The notes under the pieces are model-generated. The model was not told where the DNA came from. It made no database searches and saw only the letters and a list, made by a program, of their open reading frames with translations. A stretch of 32,689 nt of DNA, from the NCBI RefSeq assembly GCF_947488985.1, contig NZ_CANLBV010000039.1, positions 1 through 32,689 on the forward strand, written 5' to 3'. Position numbers and translations under genes: made by a program. Source of the stretch: an uncultured Vibrio sp. Its GTDB lineage: Bacteria; Pseudomonadota; Gammaproteobacteria; Enterobacterales; Vibrionaceae. This document shows, in pieces, positions 7,520-16,511 of this stretch; position 1 is the stretch's first letter, and each line of letters opens with the position of its first letter.

Positions 7520-9871
7520 ATGAACTTGGAACGTTCCGAGCGTATCGAAATCCCCGTGCTACCTCTACGTGATGTAGTGGTTTACCCACACATGGTTATT
7601 CCATTGTTTGTCGGTCGTGAAAAATCGATTACATGCCTTGAATCGGCAATGGAAGCTAACAAACAAGTCCTACTTGTAGCGCAGAAAGAAGCGGACACTG
7701 ATGAGCCTTCAATCGACGACCTATTTGACGTAGGTACAGTCGCTACTATTCTTCAGTTATTAAAGCTCCCTGATGGTACGGTTAAAGTACTTGTCGAAGG
7801 TCAACAGCGTGCGAAAATACACCAATTCAAAGAAAGTGAATTATTCTTAGCGGATGCCGAATACGTTGTTACCTCAGAACTTGACGAAAAAGAACAAGAA
7901 GTGGTTGTTCGCAGCGCGATCAATCAATTTGAAGGTTTTATTAAGCTAAACAAAAAGATTCCACCAGAGGTGCTAACGTCTCTGAACGGTATTGATGAGG
8001 CCGCTCGCCTTGCTGATACTATTGCTGCGCATATGCCACTTAAACTGGTAGACAAGCAGCACGTTTTAGAAATTTTAGATGTCACTGAACGTCTGGAATT
8101 CTTGATGGGTCAAATGGAGTCAGAAATTGACATCCTGCAAGTTGAAAAACGCATCCGTGGCCGCGTTAAGAAACAGATGGAAAAATCTCAGCGCGAGTAC
8201 TACCTGAATGAGCAAATGAAAGCGATTCAGAAAGAACTTGGCGAGATGGATGACGCGCCTGATGAATTCGAGACTCTGAAGAAGAAGATCGAAGATTCTA
8301 AGATGCCTCAAGAAGCTCGTGAGAAAACTGAGCAAGAACTGCAAAAACTGAAAATGATGTCGCCAATGTCTGCTGAAGCAACAGTCGTCCGTAGCTACAT
8401 TGATTGGATGGTTGGTGTTCCTTGGGCGAAGCGTTCAAAAGTTAAAAAGAATTTAGCCAAAGCGGAAGAGATCTTAAACGAAGATCACTACGGCTTAGAG
8501 CGTGTGAAAGAACGTATTCTTGAGTACTTGGCAGTACAAAACCGTATCAATAAGCTAAAAGGTCCAATCCTGTGTCTTGTTGGTCCTCCTGGTGTCGGTA
8601 AAACCTCATTAGGTCGTTCGATTGCAGCGGCAACGGGCCGTAAGTACACGCGTATGGCGCTAGGCGGCGTTCGTGATGAAGCTGAGATTCGTGGTCACCG
8701 TCGTACGTACATCGGTTCACTTCCGGGTAAATTGATCCAGAAGATGTCTAAAGTTGGCGTTAAGAACCCACTGTTTCTACTAGATGAAATCGATAAGATG
8801 TCTTCTGATATGCGTGGCGACCCATCTTCAGCGCTGCTAGAAGTACTCGATCCTGAGCAAAACAATGCATTTAACGATCACTACTTAGAAGTCGATTACG
8901 ATCTGTCTGATGTGATGTTCGTAGCAACGTCTAACTCAATGGACATTCCAGGCCCGCTACTGGACCGTATGGAAGTGATTCGCCTCTCGGGTTACACAGA
9001 AGATGAAAAACTGAACATTGCTAAGAGCCATTTATTGGACAAGCAAGTTCAACGCAACGGTCTTAAGCCTCATGAAATTGAGATTGAAGACTCTGCGATT
9101 ATCGGCATCATTCGTTACTACACGCGTGAAGCGGGTGTACGTAGTCTAGAGCGTGAAATCTCAAAGATCTGTCGCAAAGCGGTGAAGAACATCTTGCTCG
9201 ACAGCGATCTTAAGTCGGTAACGGTTAACATTGATAACCTGAAAGAGTACTTAGGCGTTCAACGTCATGATTTCGGTAAAGCGGATGAAAGCAACCGTAT
9301 TGGTCAAGTGACCGGTCTTGCATGGACTCAAGTGGGTGGCGATCTACTGACTATCGAGACAGAATCGATGCCGGGTAAAGGCAAGCTCACGCAAACGGGT
9401 TCACTTGGTGATGTGATGAAAGAGTCAATCCAAGCCGCTATGACCGTAGTTCGATCTCGCGCTGAAAAGCTGGGTATCAACTCAGATTTTTACGAAGAGC
9501 GCGATATTCACGTGCACGTACCAGAAGGCGCGACACCGAAAGATGGCCCGAGTGCAGGTATCGCAATGTGTACTGCACTTGTCTCTAGCTTGACGGGTAA
9601 CCCTGTGAAAGCTGAAGTGGGTATGACAGGTGAGATCACCCTACGTGGTGAAGTTTTACCTATCGGTGGTCTGAAAGAGAAACTGCTGGCCGCACACCGT
9701 GGCGGTATCAAAACGGTTCTTATCCCAAAAGACAATGAACGAGACTTGGAAGAGATCCCGGATAATGTGATTGCTGACTTGCAAGTTATCCCTGTCCAGT
9801 GGATTGATGAAGTGCTGAAAGTTGCTCTAGAACGAGATCCGTCAGGGATCGAGTTTGACGCGAAAAAATAG
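7520..9871 (+). CDS. lon: Lon ATP-dependent protease
   Basis: Lon is a cytoplasmic AAA+ serine protease that degrades misfolded proteins and regulators. It has 783 residues against 784 in E. coli. The N-terminal substrate domain starts IPVLPLRDVVVYPHM. A coiled-coil stretch is rich in EKSQREYYLNEQ. Walker A GPPGVGKTS is at 355-363 with K361, and Walker B is FLLDEIDK. The Ser-Lys catalytic dyad is S678 in KDGPSAG and K721 in GGLKEKL. The ATG has GGAAGAGAG upstream. It is monocistronic between the clpX terminator and its own, with a sigma-32-like promoter. Confidence 0.98.
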   Translation: MNLERSERIEIPVLPLRDVVVYPHMVIPLFVGREKSITCLESAMEANKQVLLVAQKEADTDEPSIDDLFDVGTVATILQLLKLPDGTVKVLVEGQQRAKIHQFKESELFLADAEYVVTSELDEKEQEVVVRSAINQFEGFIKLNKKIPPEVLTSLNGIDEAARLADTIAAHMPLKLVDKQHVLEILDVTERLEFLMGQMESEIDILQVEKRIRGRVKKQMEKSQREYYLNEQMKAIQKELGEMDDAPDEFETLKKKIEDSKMPQEAREKTEQELQKLKMMSPMSAEATVVRSYIDWMVGVPWAKRSKVKKNLAKAEEILNEDHYGLERVKERILEYLAVQNRINKLKGPILCLVGPPGVGKTSLGRSIAAATGRKYTRMALGGVRDEAEIRGHRRTYIGSLPGKLIQKMSKVGVKNPLFLLDEIDKMSSDMRGDPSSALLEVLDPEQNNAFNDHYLEVDYDLSDVMFVATSNSMDIPGPLLDRMEVIRLSGYTEDEKLNIAKSHLLDKQVQRNGLKPHEIEIEDSAIIGIIRYYTREAGVRSLEREISKICRKAVKNILLDSDLKSVTVNIDNLKEYLGVQRHDFGKADESNRIGQVTGLAWTQVGGDLLTIETESMPGKGKLTQTGSLGDVMKESIQAAMTVVRSRAEKLGINSDFYEERDIHVHVPEGATPKDGPSAGIAMCTALVSSLTGNPVKAEVGMTGEITLRGEVLPIGGLKEKLLAAHRGGIKTVLIPKDNERDLEEIPDNVIADLQVIPVQWIDEVLKVALERDPSGIEFDAKK

Positions 9872-9901
9872 TGATGCGTAGCAAAAATAAGTAAAGAATT
9901 G

Positions 9902-9939
9902 CGCTGATAGGCTCGAAAAGGCTTGTCAGCGTTTTTTTT
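9902..9939 (+). terminator. Rho-independent terminator after lon
   Basis: CGCTGATAGGC pairs with GCTTGTCAGCG (11 bp with two G-U pairs) and is followed by eight T. Confidence 0.88.
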
Positions 9940-10063
9940 GGACGCTAAGTTACTCAACTAAAGCGGCAACCCCTTTTGCAATAAGGCTTGCGGCTAAATT
10001 AAAACCAAAATGGATCGTACCGTCATCGAGAAATAGTCACAGATGACACATAGGGGAAAAACA

Positions 10064-10336
10064 GTGAATAAAACACAACTAGTAGAATCAATCGCAGAAA
10101 ACGCAGACCTATCTAAAGCTTCAGCTGGTCGCGCTCTAGACGCTTTCATCGAAGCAGTTGGCACAACGCTACAATCAGGCGATCAAGTTGCACTTGTTGG
10201 CTTTGGTACTTTCAGTGTTCGTACTCGTGCTGCTCGTACAGGTCGTAATCCAAAGACTGGTGAAGAGATTCAAATCGAAGAAGCTAAAGTACCGGGCTTC
10301 AAAGCGGGTAAAGCACTGAAAGATTCATGTAACTAA
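10064..10336 (+). CDS. hupB: DNA-binding protein HU-beta
   Basis: HU is the dimeric nucleoid protein that bends and compacts DNA. Starting at the GTG (10064) gives exactly 90 residues, the HU length, beginning [13 protein letters not shown] after the start. AGGGGA lies about 7 bases upstream of this GTG. A longer reading from 10043 would add a tail not found in HU. Family signatures are [18 protein letters not shown] and the DNA-intercalating arm around the NPKTG turn. It lies directly downstream of lon, the known gammaproteobacterial order, and is bracketed by terminators, so it is expressed alone. Confidence 0.96.
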   Translation: MNKTQLVESIAENADLSKASAGRALDAFIEAVGTTLQSGDQVALVGFGTFSVRTRAARTGRNPKTGEEIQIEEAKVPGFKAGKALKDSCN

Positions 10337-10456
10337 TTTTGTTGCTGAAACCTCGAACCTTAAGAGGGGAAGGCTGCAAAATACGTTTACTGTTTGAAAG
10401 AAGATGTTTCATTCTAAAACAGTATATGTGCAAGGCACATTGAACTTATTTAAATT

Positions 10457-10488
10457 ATGCGCATCCTACTGATGCGCATTTCTTTTTC
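10457..10488 (+). terminator. Rho-independent terminator after hupB
   Basis: ATGCGCATC (10457-10465) pairs perfectly with GATGCGCAT (10471-10479) around a five-base loop, followed by TTTCTTTTT. Confidence 0.82.
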
Positions 10489-10554
10489 TGATAATATCGC
10501 GTGAATAGATTTTATTTTGAAGCCAATGCTTCATATCCGGAGAGCACTTAAATT

Positions 10555-12420
10555 ATGATGGATCGATTACGCGAAGGCGTGAATAGCATCGCGGTAAAAA
10601 TTATCCTTGGGTTGATTATCCTGTCATTCGTATTCGCAGGTGTCGGCAGCTACGTTACTGGTGGCGGCAACAACGCAGCAGCTAAAGTTGGCAATACAGA
10701 AATTGCTCGTGGTGAGTTTGAACAGGCTTACCAAAATGAACGTAACCGCATGCAATCTCAGCTAGGTGACTACTTCGCTCAAATGCTTGCAGACCCTGCA
10801 TACGTAGAGTCTTTCCGTAAATCCGTTCTTGATCGCATGATCAATGATGTTTTACTTGAGCAGCAAGCGGAGTCTCTGGGCTTACGAGTTAGTGATGCTC
10901 AGATTCGCACCATGATTTTGGAAATGCCTCAGTTCCAAACTGCGGGCCAATTCGACCAAGAGGTTTACCAATCAGTACTGCGTCGTGCAGGTTTCAGCGC
11001 AGAGAGCTTCGCTGAATACATGCGTCGCGACTTAATGCGTAACCAGCTTGTCACTGCGCTTCAAGGCAGTGAATTTGTCCTTCAAGGCGAAATTGATACG
11101 CAAAGCAAGCTTATTGCTCAAACTCGTGATATTCGCACAGTGACGTTGTCTGTTGGTGACCTAGCGAAAGGCATCGAGTTAACTGACGAGCAAATCGAGC
11201 AGTATTACCAAGAAAACCCAGCCGCTTACACTCGTCCAGAGCAAGCGAAGGTGTCTTACATTGAGCTTTCTGCTGAAGCGCTTAAGTCTCAGCTTGAAGT
11301 TAGCGATGAAGAAGCACAACAATACTACCAAGAGCACCTAGACAAGTACTCAACAGAAGAGCAGCGTAAAGTTAGCCACATCCTAGTTCAAGGTGATGAC
11401 GAAGCGAAAGCTCAGTCAATCCTAGACGAGCTAAATGCAGGCGCTGATTTTGCTACGTTAGCGGAAGAGAAATCTGACGACTTCGGCAGTGCAGATATGG
11501 GCGGTGATCTAGGTTGGATTGAACGTGATGTTATGGATCCAGCATTCGAAGAAGCGGCTTTTGCACTTGAGAATATTGGTGATACAACGGGTTTAGTTAA
11601 GTCTGATTTTGGCTACCACATCATCAAGCTAGACGAACTAAAAGCGTCTCAATCTCAGCTTTATACAGAAGTAGCAGCTGAAATTAAACAAGAACTGCTA
11701 GACCAGCATGCGGTCAACCAGTTCTACGAGATGCAAACTGAGCTCGAAAAAGTCGCGTTTGAGTTCCCAGACTCTCTAGACGATTCAGCAGAAGCTATTA
11801 ACGCCAAGATCACTACAACCGATTTCATCTCGCAAGTTGACGCTCCAGAAGTTCTGATGACGCCTGCTGTTATGCAAGCTATCTTGAGCCCTGAAGTAAA
11901 AGAAGACGGTCTGAACTCTGAAGTGATTGAAGTCGCTCCTGAGCACGTGATTGTTGTTCGTGTCGAAGAGACGCGTGACGAGACCATCCTTCCTCTTGCT
12001 GAAGTGAAAGACCAAGTTGTGACTGCATTGTCAGCGTTACAAGCAGAGCAACAAGCGATTGAGTTAGGTGTTTCTCTCGTTAATGAACTTGAGCAAGGCA
12101 ACGAAGCAGTATTATCGGACAACAACCTTGAGTTCACTGATCTGGAAACCATTGACCGCAACTCGCCATTAGCGGCTTCTGTATTTGCTTTTGCGAAACC
12201 AGAACAAGGTCAAGCCGTCTTTGGTCAAGCTAAAGACCAAGATGGTAACATCGTTATTGTTGAGCTTTCTAAAGTAACGGCTGAAATCAACCCAGCTTAC
12301 AGCACTCAAATCGGTGAGCAGCTAGAGCGAGTGGGTAATCAGCAAGATCTGACTAACGTATTAAACGTGTTACGTAAAAATGCAGACGTTGAATACTACG
12401 TAGTGGGTCAAGGTCAGTAA
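10555..12420 (+). CDS. ppiD: PpiD, membrane-anchored periplasmic folding chaperone
   Basis: PpiD is anchored in the inner membrane near the SecYEG exit and helps newly secreted proteins; its parvulin domain has little isomerase activity in E. coli. The 621 residues match the family. One N-terminal membrane segment spans about 14-35 (IILGLIILSFVFAGVGSYV) and is followed by the SurA-like N domain. The parvulin domain is at about 272-365 (KVSHILVQ, GGDLGWIE, FGYHIIKL). The start is ATGATG; the first is used, as in E. coli (MMD). GGAGAG precedes it. It follows hupB in the conserved order and ends at a strong terminator. Confidence 0.95.
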   Translation: MMDRLREGVNSIAVKIILGLIILSFVFAGVGSYVTGGGNNAAAKVGNTEIARGEFEQAYQNERNRMQSQLGDYFAQMLADPAYVESFRKSVLDRMINDVLLEQQAESLGLRVSDAQIRTMILEMPQFQTAGQFDQEVYQSVLRRAGFSAESFAEYMRRDLMRNQLVTALQGSEFVLQGEIDTQSKLIAQTRDIRTVTLSVGDLAKGIELTDEQIEQYYQENPAAYTRPEQAKVSYIELSAEALKSQLEVSDEEAQQYYQEHLDKYSTEEQRKVSHILVQGDDEAKAQSILDELNAGADFATLAEEKSDDFGSADMGGDLGWIERDVMDPAFEEAAFALENIGDTTGLVKSDFGYHIIKLDELKASQSQLYTEVAAEIKQELLDQHAVNQFYEMQTELEKVAFEFPDSLDDSAEAINAKITTTDFISQVDAPEVLMTPAVMQAILSPEVKEDGLNSEVIEVAPEHVIVVRVEETRDETILPLAEVKDQVVTALSALQAEQQAIELGVSLVNELEQGNEAVLSDNNLEFTDLETIDRNSPLAASVFAFAKPEQGQAVFGQAKDQDGNIVIVELSKVTAEINPAYSTQIGEQLERVGNQQDLTNVLNVLRKNADVEYYVVGQGQ

Positions 12421-12545
12421 GCGTTTGATTCGCTCAGTGGTCAGTTCGAATGAGAAGCTTACTGCTGAGGATCAAGCTGCGATGGTTGGCTCTAAATTCA
12501 GATTTGTGAGCCAACAAACAAGCTGATGAAAATGATATGTATAAC

Positions 12546-12579
12546 AAAGCGGGTCACTTAGGTGGCCCGCTTTATTTTT
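12546..12579 (+). terminator. Rho-independent terminator after ppiD
   Basis: AAAGCGGGTCAC pairs with GTGGCCCGCTTT over 12 bp with one G-U pair, followed by ATTTTTG. It lies about 125 bases after the ppiD stop and separates it from the ComEA gene. Confidence 0.9.
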
Positions 12580-12646
12580 GTCGGGTCATCGTGTTTTTCG
12601 CCGCTGAAAATGCATAAATTAACTTTTTTGAACAAAGGAGCAGTTT

Positions 12647-12946
12647 ATGCGCACGATATATTCAACATTACTTATTTCACTTTGTATAACGTTAAACTTA
12701 CCAGCGTTTGCAGATAGCCCTACCAAGGCTGAACTCTATGATGGTATTGAGGTTACGGTAAACATAAACACCGCAACCGCTGAGGAGCTATCAGCGCTGT
12801 TGGTTGGCATAGGAGAGAAAAAAGCCCAAGAGATCGTTGATTACCGAGATCAGAACGGCGTGTTTACTACCGTTGATGGCTTGGTGAATGTGAAAGGGAT
12901 TGGTGAAGCTACCGTTGAAAAGAACCGCGAAAGAATTCAACTGTGA
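12647..12946 (+). CDS. comEA: ComEA-family helix-hairpin-helix DNA-binding protein
   Basis: ComEA binds incoming DNA in the periplasm and ratchets it in during natural transformation. The 99-residue protein has a signal peptide of about 22 residues (hydrophobic LLISLCITLNLP, cleavage near AFA-DS). Two helix-hairpin-helix motifs follow: INTATAEELSALLVGIG with KKAQEIVDYR, and TVDGLVNVKGIGEATVEKN. AAAGGAG gives a strong ribosome site. As I recall, the V. cholerae competence gene comEA also lies just after ppiD, which supports the name. I looked for a CRP-S-like competence promoter (TGCGA/TCGCA) and saw no clear one. It converges on the rhombosortase gene. Confidence 0.88.
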   Translation: MRTIYSTLLISLCITLNLPAFADSPTKAELYDGIEVTVNINTATAEELSALLVGIGEKKAQEIVDYRDQNGVFTTVDGLVNVKGIGEATVEKNRERIQL

Positions 12947-13021
12947 TCGGCGGTTTATTGATTGAGTGTTTTACTTATCAATGACTTGATTAACCGAATA
13001 TTTTATTAAACGGTTTCTTTA

Positions 13022-13564
13022 TTAATCCATTGCTTTATGCATTCGAAATAGAAAGATAGCCATGAAGCCTCCAGTCAGGGTACCGACTAGGTGGGCTTCA
13101 ATCGCAACCTTAGCATCAATCAATTCGCTTGTTGAGATAGAGGGGCCAATAAGCTGCTCCCAAGCGATCTTAGCGACTAATCCCAACACTAACAGGCAAC
13201 TCGCTTTTCTGCCGCTTAAAGCCTCTCCGAGCGCAAATAAGCTAAACAATCCGTGTAAGGTGCCAGATAGGCCGACATAGATCTGAATGCTCGAAAACAA
13301 CAGCGCTAGCCCAGTAATGAAACTAATCACAAGCAAAGCAACAGCAAGCGGTTTTTTGCTCGGTTGAAACAAATAGCTGATGATCCACAAGCCTGCTAGA
13401 TTCATCAGAAGGTGCGAGTAGTTGGTATGTGAAAAGTTTCCTGTTAGGATCCGCCACCATTGCCCATCGGCTATCGTATTTTTATCCCAAACGACCCAAG
13501 CCTGGATCGGCTCCAGTTGGAATAAAATGCATAAAAGTGAAGTGAAAATTAAAACAGGGTACAC
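13022..13564 (-). CDS. rrtA: Rhombosortase-like rhomboid intramembrane serine protease
   Basis: Rhomboids cleave membrane segments inside the bilayer. The rhombosortase subfamily is short and processes proteins carrying a GlyGly-CTERM tail, which are found in Vibrio and Shewanella. About six hydrophobic segments are seen. Typical features are GQWWRILTGNFSH, HLLMNLAGLW, the catalytic serine in VGLSGTLHGL (S100 from this start) and the catalytic histidine in EAHLVGT (H158). I chose GTG at 13564; an upstream TTG at 13594 would overlap the divergent DTW gene and adds a tail without hydrophobic character. There is no strong ribosome site for either. Subfamily placement is by resemblance; no GlyGly-CTERM protein is in the window. 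Confidence 0.82.
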   Translation of the reverse strand: MYPVLIFTSLLCILFQLEPIQAWVVWDKNTIADGQWWRILTGNFSHTNYSHLLMNLAGLWIISYLFQPSKKPLAVALLVISFITGLALLFSSIQIYVGLSGTLHGLFSLFALGEALSGRKASCLLVLGLVAKIAWEQLIGPSISTSELIDAKVAIEAHLVGTLTGGFMAIFLFRMHKAMD

Positions 13565-13573
13565 ATTACATCC

Positions 13574-14173
13574 ATGTCTCGTTATTGCCCCCAATGCCGT
13601 AAGGCTTTGAAAGCTTGTATTTGTCAGTGGCTTACGCCACTAAAATCGAACGTTGAGCTTATCATTCTTCAGCATCCATCAGAAGAGCATCGCCCGATGG
13701 GAACTGCGCGTATTCTCTCGCTATCCCTCAACAATAGTGTCACCATTGTCGGAGAAGACTTTTCAGACAATGCACAACTGAACGCATTGCTTGCTGATGA
13801 GCAGTATCAACATGCGATTTTATACCCAAGTGAAAACTCTGTTTCAGTTGAGTCTGCGACATGTCCTAATAAGAAGCTGCGTGTGATTTTATTGGATGGC
13901 ACGTGGAAGAAAGCATTCAAGATGTGGCAAGTATCGAGTAACTTACATACGTTGAACACGGTTCATTTGCCTAAAGACCTTAAAGGCAACTATCGAATCC
14001 GTAAAGCGCCCAGTGAAAACAGCCTTTCAACGGTTGAAGCCGGTTATCACTTACTGAGCTTGCTTGAGCGTGACCGTGATTTTAGCCCGTTACTCACGGC
14101 ATTTGATCAAATGATTCAGTTTCAGATCAACCAAATGCCGCCGGGTGTGTTCGAGAAAAACTACCTCGATTAA
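13574..14173 (+). CDS. DTW-domain protein, probable tRNA aminocarboxypropyltransferase
   Basis: DTW proteins use S-adenosylmethionine to put a 3-amino-3-carboxypropyl group on uridine in tRNA; E. coli TapT (YfiP) makes acp3U47. The 199-residue protein opens with a cysteine cluster, C5-x2-C8 and C15-x-C17, which may bind metal. The family motif appears as LDGTWKKA (D108-G109-T110-W111), and LLSLLERD follows near the C terminus. The start lies 9 bases from the divergent rhombosortase start, so the promoters must overlap the opposite coding region or act over short distance. It converges with the dGTPase gene. TapT identity is likely but DTW paralogs exist. Confidence 0.85.
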   Translation: MSRYCPQCRKALKACICQWLTPLKSNVELIILQHPSEEHRPMGTARILSLSLNNSVTIVGEDFSDNAQLNALLADEQYQHAILYPSENSVSVESATCPNKKLRVILLDGTWKKAFKMWQVSSNLHTLNTVHLPKDLKGNYRIRKAPSENSLSTVEAGYHLLSLLERDRDFSPLLTAFDQMIQFQINQMPPGVFEKNYLD

Positions 14174-14199
14174 TGTGTCTTAGTACAAGGTTCCGGTCG

Positions 14200-15543
14200 C
14201 TAAAACCCTGTATGAGCCGAGAACAATTGCTGGTGCATTTTTTGTGCAAGATCGTCGGTCATCGAGGATATGTGGTCGGCGATTACACGCATCTTTCTTG
14301 ATTCATCTTGATGCAGTAGCCATTGCTTCTTAATTTGCAGTGGCAATAAGCGTTCAGGATCAGCACTGAATGCTTCGAACATATCCATGATGATCTGCTG
14401 ACCCTTGTATTCGATGACTTGAACTTGAGGTACCTGAATCACAAATTCGCTAACAAAGTGTTTCAGCTTGTTGAGAGTCGCGTCCATGCTCGGTTCGAGA
14501 AATGCATTATAAGCGAGCAATACGCTCTCAAATTCGGCATCGACCCGTTTAATTGAAATACTGGTGAGCAGCGCATTCACTATCCCACCTATGGCGTCTT
14601 TTCTACGATATTGTTCGCCAGAGAAAAGCATCTTAGTAATTGAATCCAAATGTTTAGCAATCCAAGGGCCTGCCACGCCTTTAAGCTGCGGATAAGCCGA
14701 GTCGAGCCACTGCGTTTTGGTGACAGAGCCCAGCACAATCGCATCTTCTAAATCGTGTACGCCATAGGCGATGTCATCGGCAAGCTCCATGATGGAGCAG
14801 TCGAGTGACTTGTATTTGGTTTTGTTGTGCTCACGTGGCTCGGTGTGCGTTTTTCTTTTCTGTTTTAGACCTTGTTGGTCGTTGTTTGACAGCGGCTCAA
14901 GTACCCAATTAAACAACTCTTCGTCGTGGTCATAGATACCTTTAGCTGGCATCCAATCCTTGGCGCGCAGTTGTCGTTGATGCTTAACGGGCTCTGATTG
15001 AGACTGTGCTTGAACTTCGCTCAATAGAGAAGGGTACTTAATCAGACCTAACAGTGTACGTCGCGATAGGTTCATCCCGTGATGTTCAGTGTAGGGTTCG
15101 AGTTGCGTGACAATGCGAAATGTTTGGGCGTTGCCTTCAAAGCCGCCATGGTCACGCATCATGTAGTTGAGTGCGACTTCGCCGCCATGTCCATAAGGTG
15201 GGTGACCGATGTCGTGAGCTAAACACAGGGAGTCAATCAAACTGTCTGATGGTAATAGGCTGCGAAACTCAGCCTGCTTTTTCTTTAATTGGGCGACAAT
15301 GCCGGTACCAAGTTGCGCGGCTTCTAATGAATGAGTCAGGCGTGTGCGGTGAAAGTCATTGACCGTGGTGCCATGAATCTGGGTTTTGGCTTGTAGGCGG
15401 CGAAAGGCAGCAGAGTGAAGTACACGCGCTCGATCGCGTTGATACGGGCTGCGATGATCGTCGCGTCGAATCTTATGCTCATCGTCATTTCGATGTTGCC
15501 ATTTTTGTTCTAATTCAAATGGTGGTTCGAGTGGAGAAGTCAA
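14200..15543 (-). CDS. dgt: dGTPase-family HD phosphohydrolase (dNTP triphosphohydrolase)
   Basis: Enzymes of this family hydrolyse dGTP to deoxyguanosine and triphosphate; some close relatives protect against phage by draining dNTPs. HD-domain motifs are seen in order: RVLHSAAFRRLQAKTQ, THSLEAAQLG, LAHDIGHPPYGHGGE (metal-binding HD) and MELADDIAYGVHDLED. From TTG at 15543 the length is 447 residues, and AGGTG lies 5 bases upstream. A TTG at 15558 is the alternative and lacks a ribosome site. It lies 49 bases after the yfbR stop on the same strand, so the two probably form an operon. This is the shorter 'type 2' family, not E. coli Dgt (505 residues). A defence role is family-level inference only. 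Confidence 0.9.
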   Translation of the reverse strand: MTSPLEPPFELEQKWQHRNDDEHKIRRDDHRSPYQRDRARVLHSAAFRRLQAKTQIHGTTVNDFHRTRLTHSLEAAQLGTGIVAQLKKKQAEFRSLLPSDSLIDSLCLAHDIGHPPYGHGGEVALNYMMRDHGGFEGNAQTFRIVTQLEPYTEHHGMNLSRRTLLGLIKYPSLLSEVQAQSQSEPVKHQRQLRAKDWMPAKGIYDHDEELFNWVLEPLSNNDQQGLKQKRKTHTEPREHNKTKYKSLDCSIMELADDIAYGVHDLEDAIVLGSVTKTQWLDSAYPQLKGVAGPWIAKHLDSITKMLFSGEQYRRKDAIGGIVNALLTSISIKRVDAEFESVLLAYNAFLEPSMDATLNKLKHFVSEFVIQVPQVQVIEYKGQQIIMDMFEAFSADPERLLPLQIKKQWLLHQDESRKMRVIADHISSMTDDLAQKMHQQLFSAHTGF

Positions 15544-15592
15544 AATAGCACCTATCAATTTGATTTGCTTATTACACTCAAGTTATACCTAG

Positions 15593-16177
15593 CTAGCTTA
15601 TCTCGTCTAGTGATAATTCAAAGCTAGGTGCAAAGGTGATGAGAAAATAGTCCATTTCTGGGCTTTTTCGTTGTGCGAGTGTCTCTTCCAATCGGCGTTT
15701 CGCTTGTTCATATTCATGGTTACCGGCACTGAGTTCTTCTAAGCACTTTAAGTAGGCGCAGATGGTATCCGCTTGTTTGACAATACTTTGCTCTTCTTGG
15801 CTTGCCGTACCAGAGATTAAAAATGGGGCGAAGTCATCTTGGAACTCTTCTGGCAGCATTGAGAGAAGCCTTTGCTCGGCTGCGGCTTCAATCTTTTTAT
15901 ACTCTTGTGCGATGTCTGGATTGTAGTATTTGACTGGAGTGGGTAAATCTCCCGTTAACACTTCGCTGGTGTCATGGTACATACCCAGCAGAGCAATGTG
16001 CTCAGGGTTGAGTTTGCCAGCGAACTTCTTGTTTTTGATCAGCGCCAAGGCGTGTGCCACAAAAGCGACTTGAAGGCTATGTTCTGAAATATTCTCGCTG
16101 GATATTGAACGCATTAGCGGCCAACGCTGGATGAGTTTCATACGGGCAAGATGGGCAAAGAAATGGCTCTGTTTCAT
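15593..16177 (-). CDS. yfbR: 5'-deoxynucleotidase YfbR
   Basis: YfbR removes phosphate from deoxyribonucleoside 5'-monophosphates and helps set dNMP pools. The 194-residue HD protein keeps every residue known from E. coli: R18-W19 for substrate recognition, H33, H68-D69 and D137 for metal, and E72 for catalysis. The ATG at 16177 has AAAGGACA upstream, which directly abuts the end of a MITE-like element (16191-16364). Its promoter therefore lies in or beyond that element. It is followed by the dGTPase gene, giving two enzymes that act on deoxynucleotides in sequence. In E. coli yfbR is also next to alaA. Confidence 0.95.
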   Translation of the reverse strand: MKQSHFFAHLARMKLIQRWPLMRSISSENISEHSLQVAFVAHALALIKNKKFAGKLNPEHIALLGMYHDTSEVLTGDLPTPVKYYNPDIAQEYKKIEAAAEQRLLSMLPEEFQDDFAPFLISGTASQEEQSIVKQADTICAYLKCLEELSAGNHEYEQAKRRLEETLAQRKSPEMDYFLITFAPSFELSLDEIS

Positions 16178-16190
16178 AGTTGTCCTTTTA

Positions 16191-16364
16191 ATACCAATCG
16201 TAGTAAATAATTAATCATCCTAGCTTGTAAAAAAACTCGATAACTTTGTTAGAATTTTTGATTGCAGAATAACTACTTATCGAAACTGCTTGTCGCAAAG
16301 GGCAGCCTTGTTCTCAAGCTTTTTCCTGTGCTATTTCTGGTCACTTACTCACTGTGATTGGTAT
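16191..16364. mobile_element. MITE-like element with terminal inverted repeats
   Basis: The left end ATACCAATCGTAGTAAATAA and the reverse complement of the right end ATACCAATCACAGTGAGTAA match at about 15 of 20 positions, with the first nine identical. The 174-bp interior has no convincing ORF. Copies of the left end occur at 2966 and 32616. TTA flanks the left end and AAA the right, so no clear target duplication can be stated. It fits a non-autonomous element mobilised by a transposase not present here. It occupies the yfbR 5' leader region. Confidence 0.72.
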
Positions 16365-16410
16365 AAACAATGCTCCACTCGTATCTTGTGTTCACACAGG
16401 CATACGATAC

Positions 16411-16440
16411 AAAATAGGCTCCCAAATAGGAGCCTATTAA
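16411..16440 (-). terminator. Rho-independent terminator after alaA
   Basis: AATAGGCTCC (16413-16422) pairs perfectly with GGAGCCTATT (16429-16438). Read on the minus strand, the stem ends in TATTTTG. It lies about 75 bases past the alaA stop. Confidence 0.72.
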
Positions 16441-16511
16441 GCATAGAAGTGAATGAATATAAGTTAAAGTCTTTTAAAACAGCAAATTGTAGCCATAATC
16501 CGATGTGCGCA

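Noticed and set aside
12580..12646. CRP-S-like competence promoter before comEA
   Set aside because: No TGCGA/TCGCA pair with proper spacing was seen.
13565..13594. Longer rhombosortase start at TTG 13594
   Set aside because: It would overlap the divergent DTW coding region and adds a non-hydrophobic tail; GTG 13564 puts the hydrophobic segment at the N terminus.
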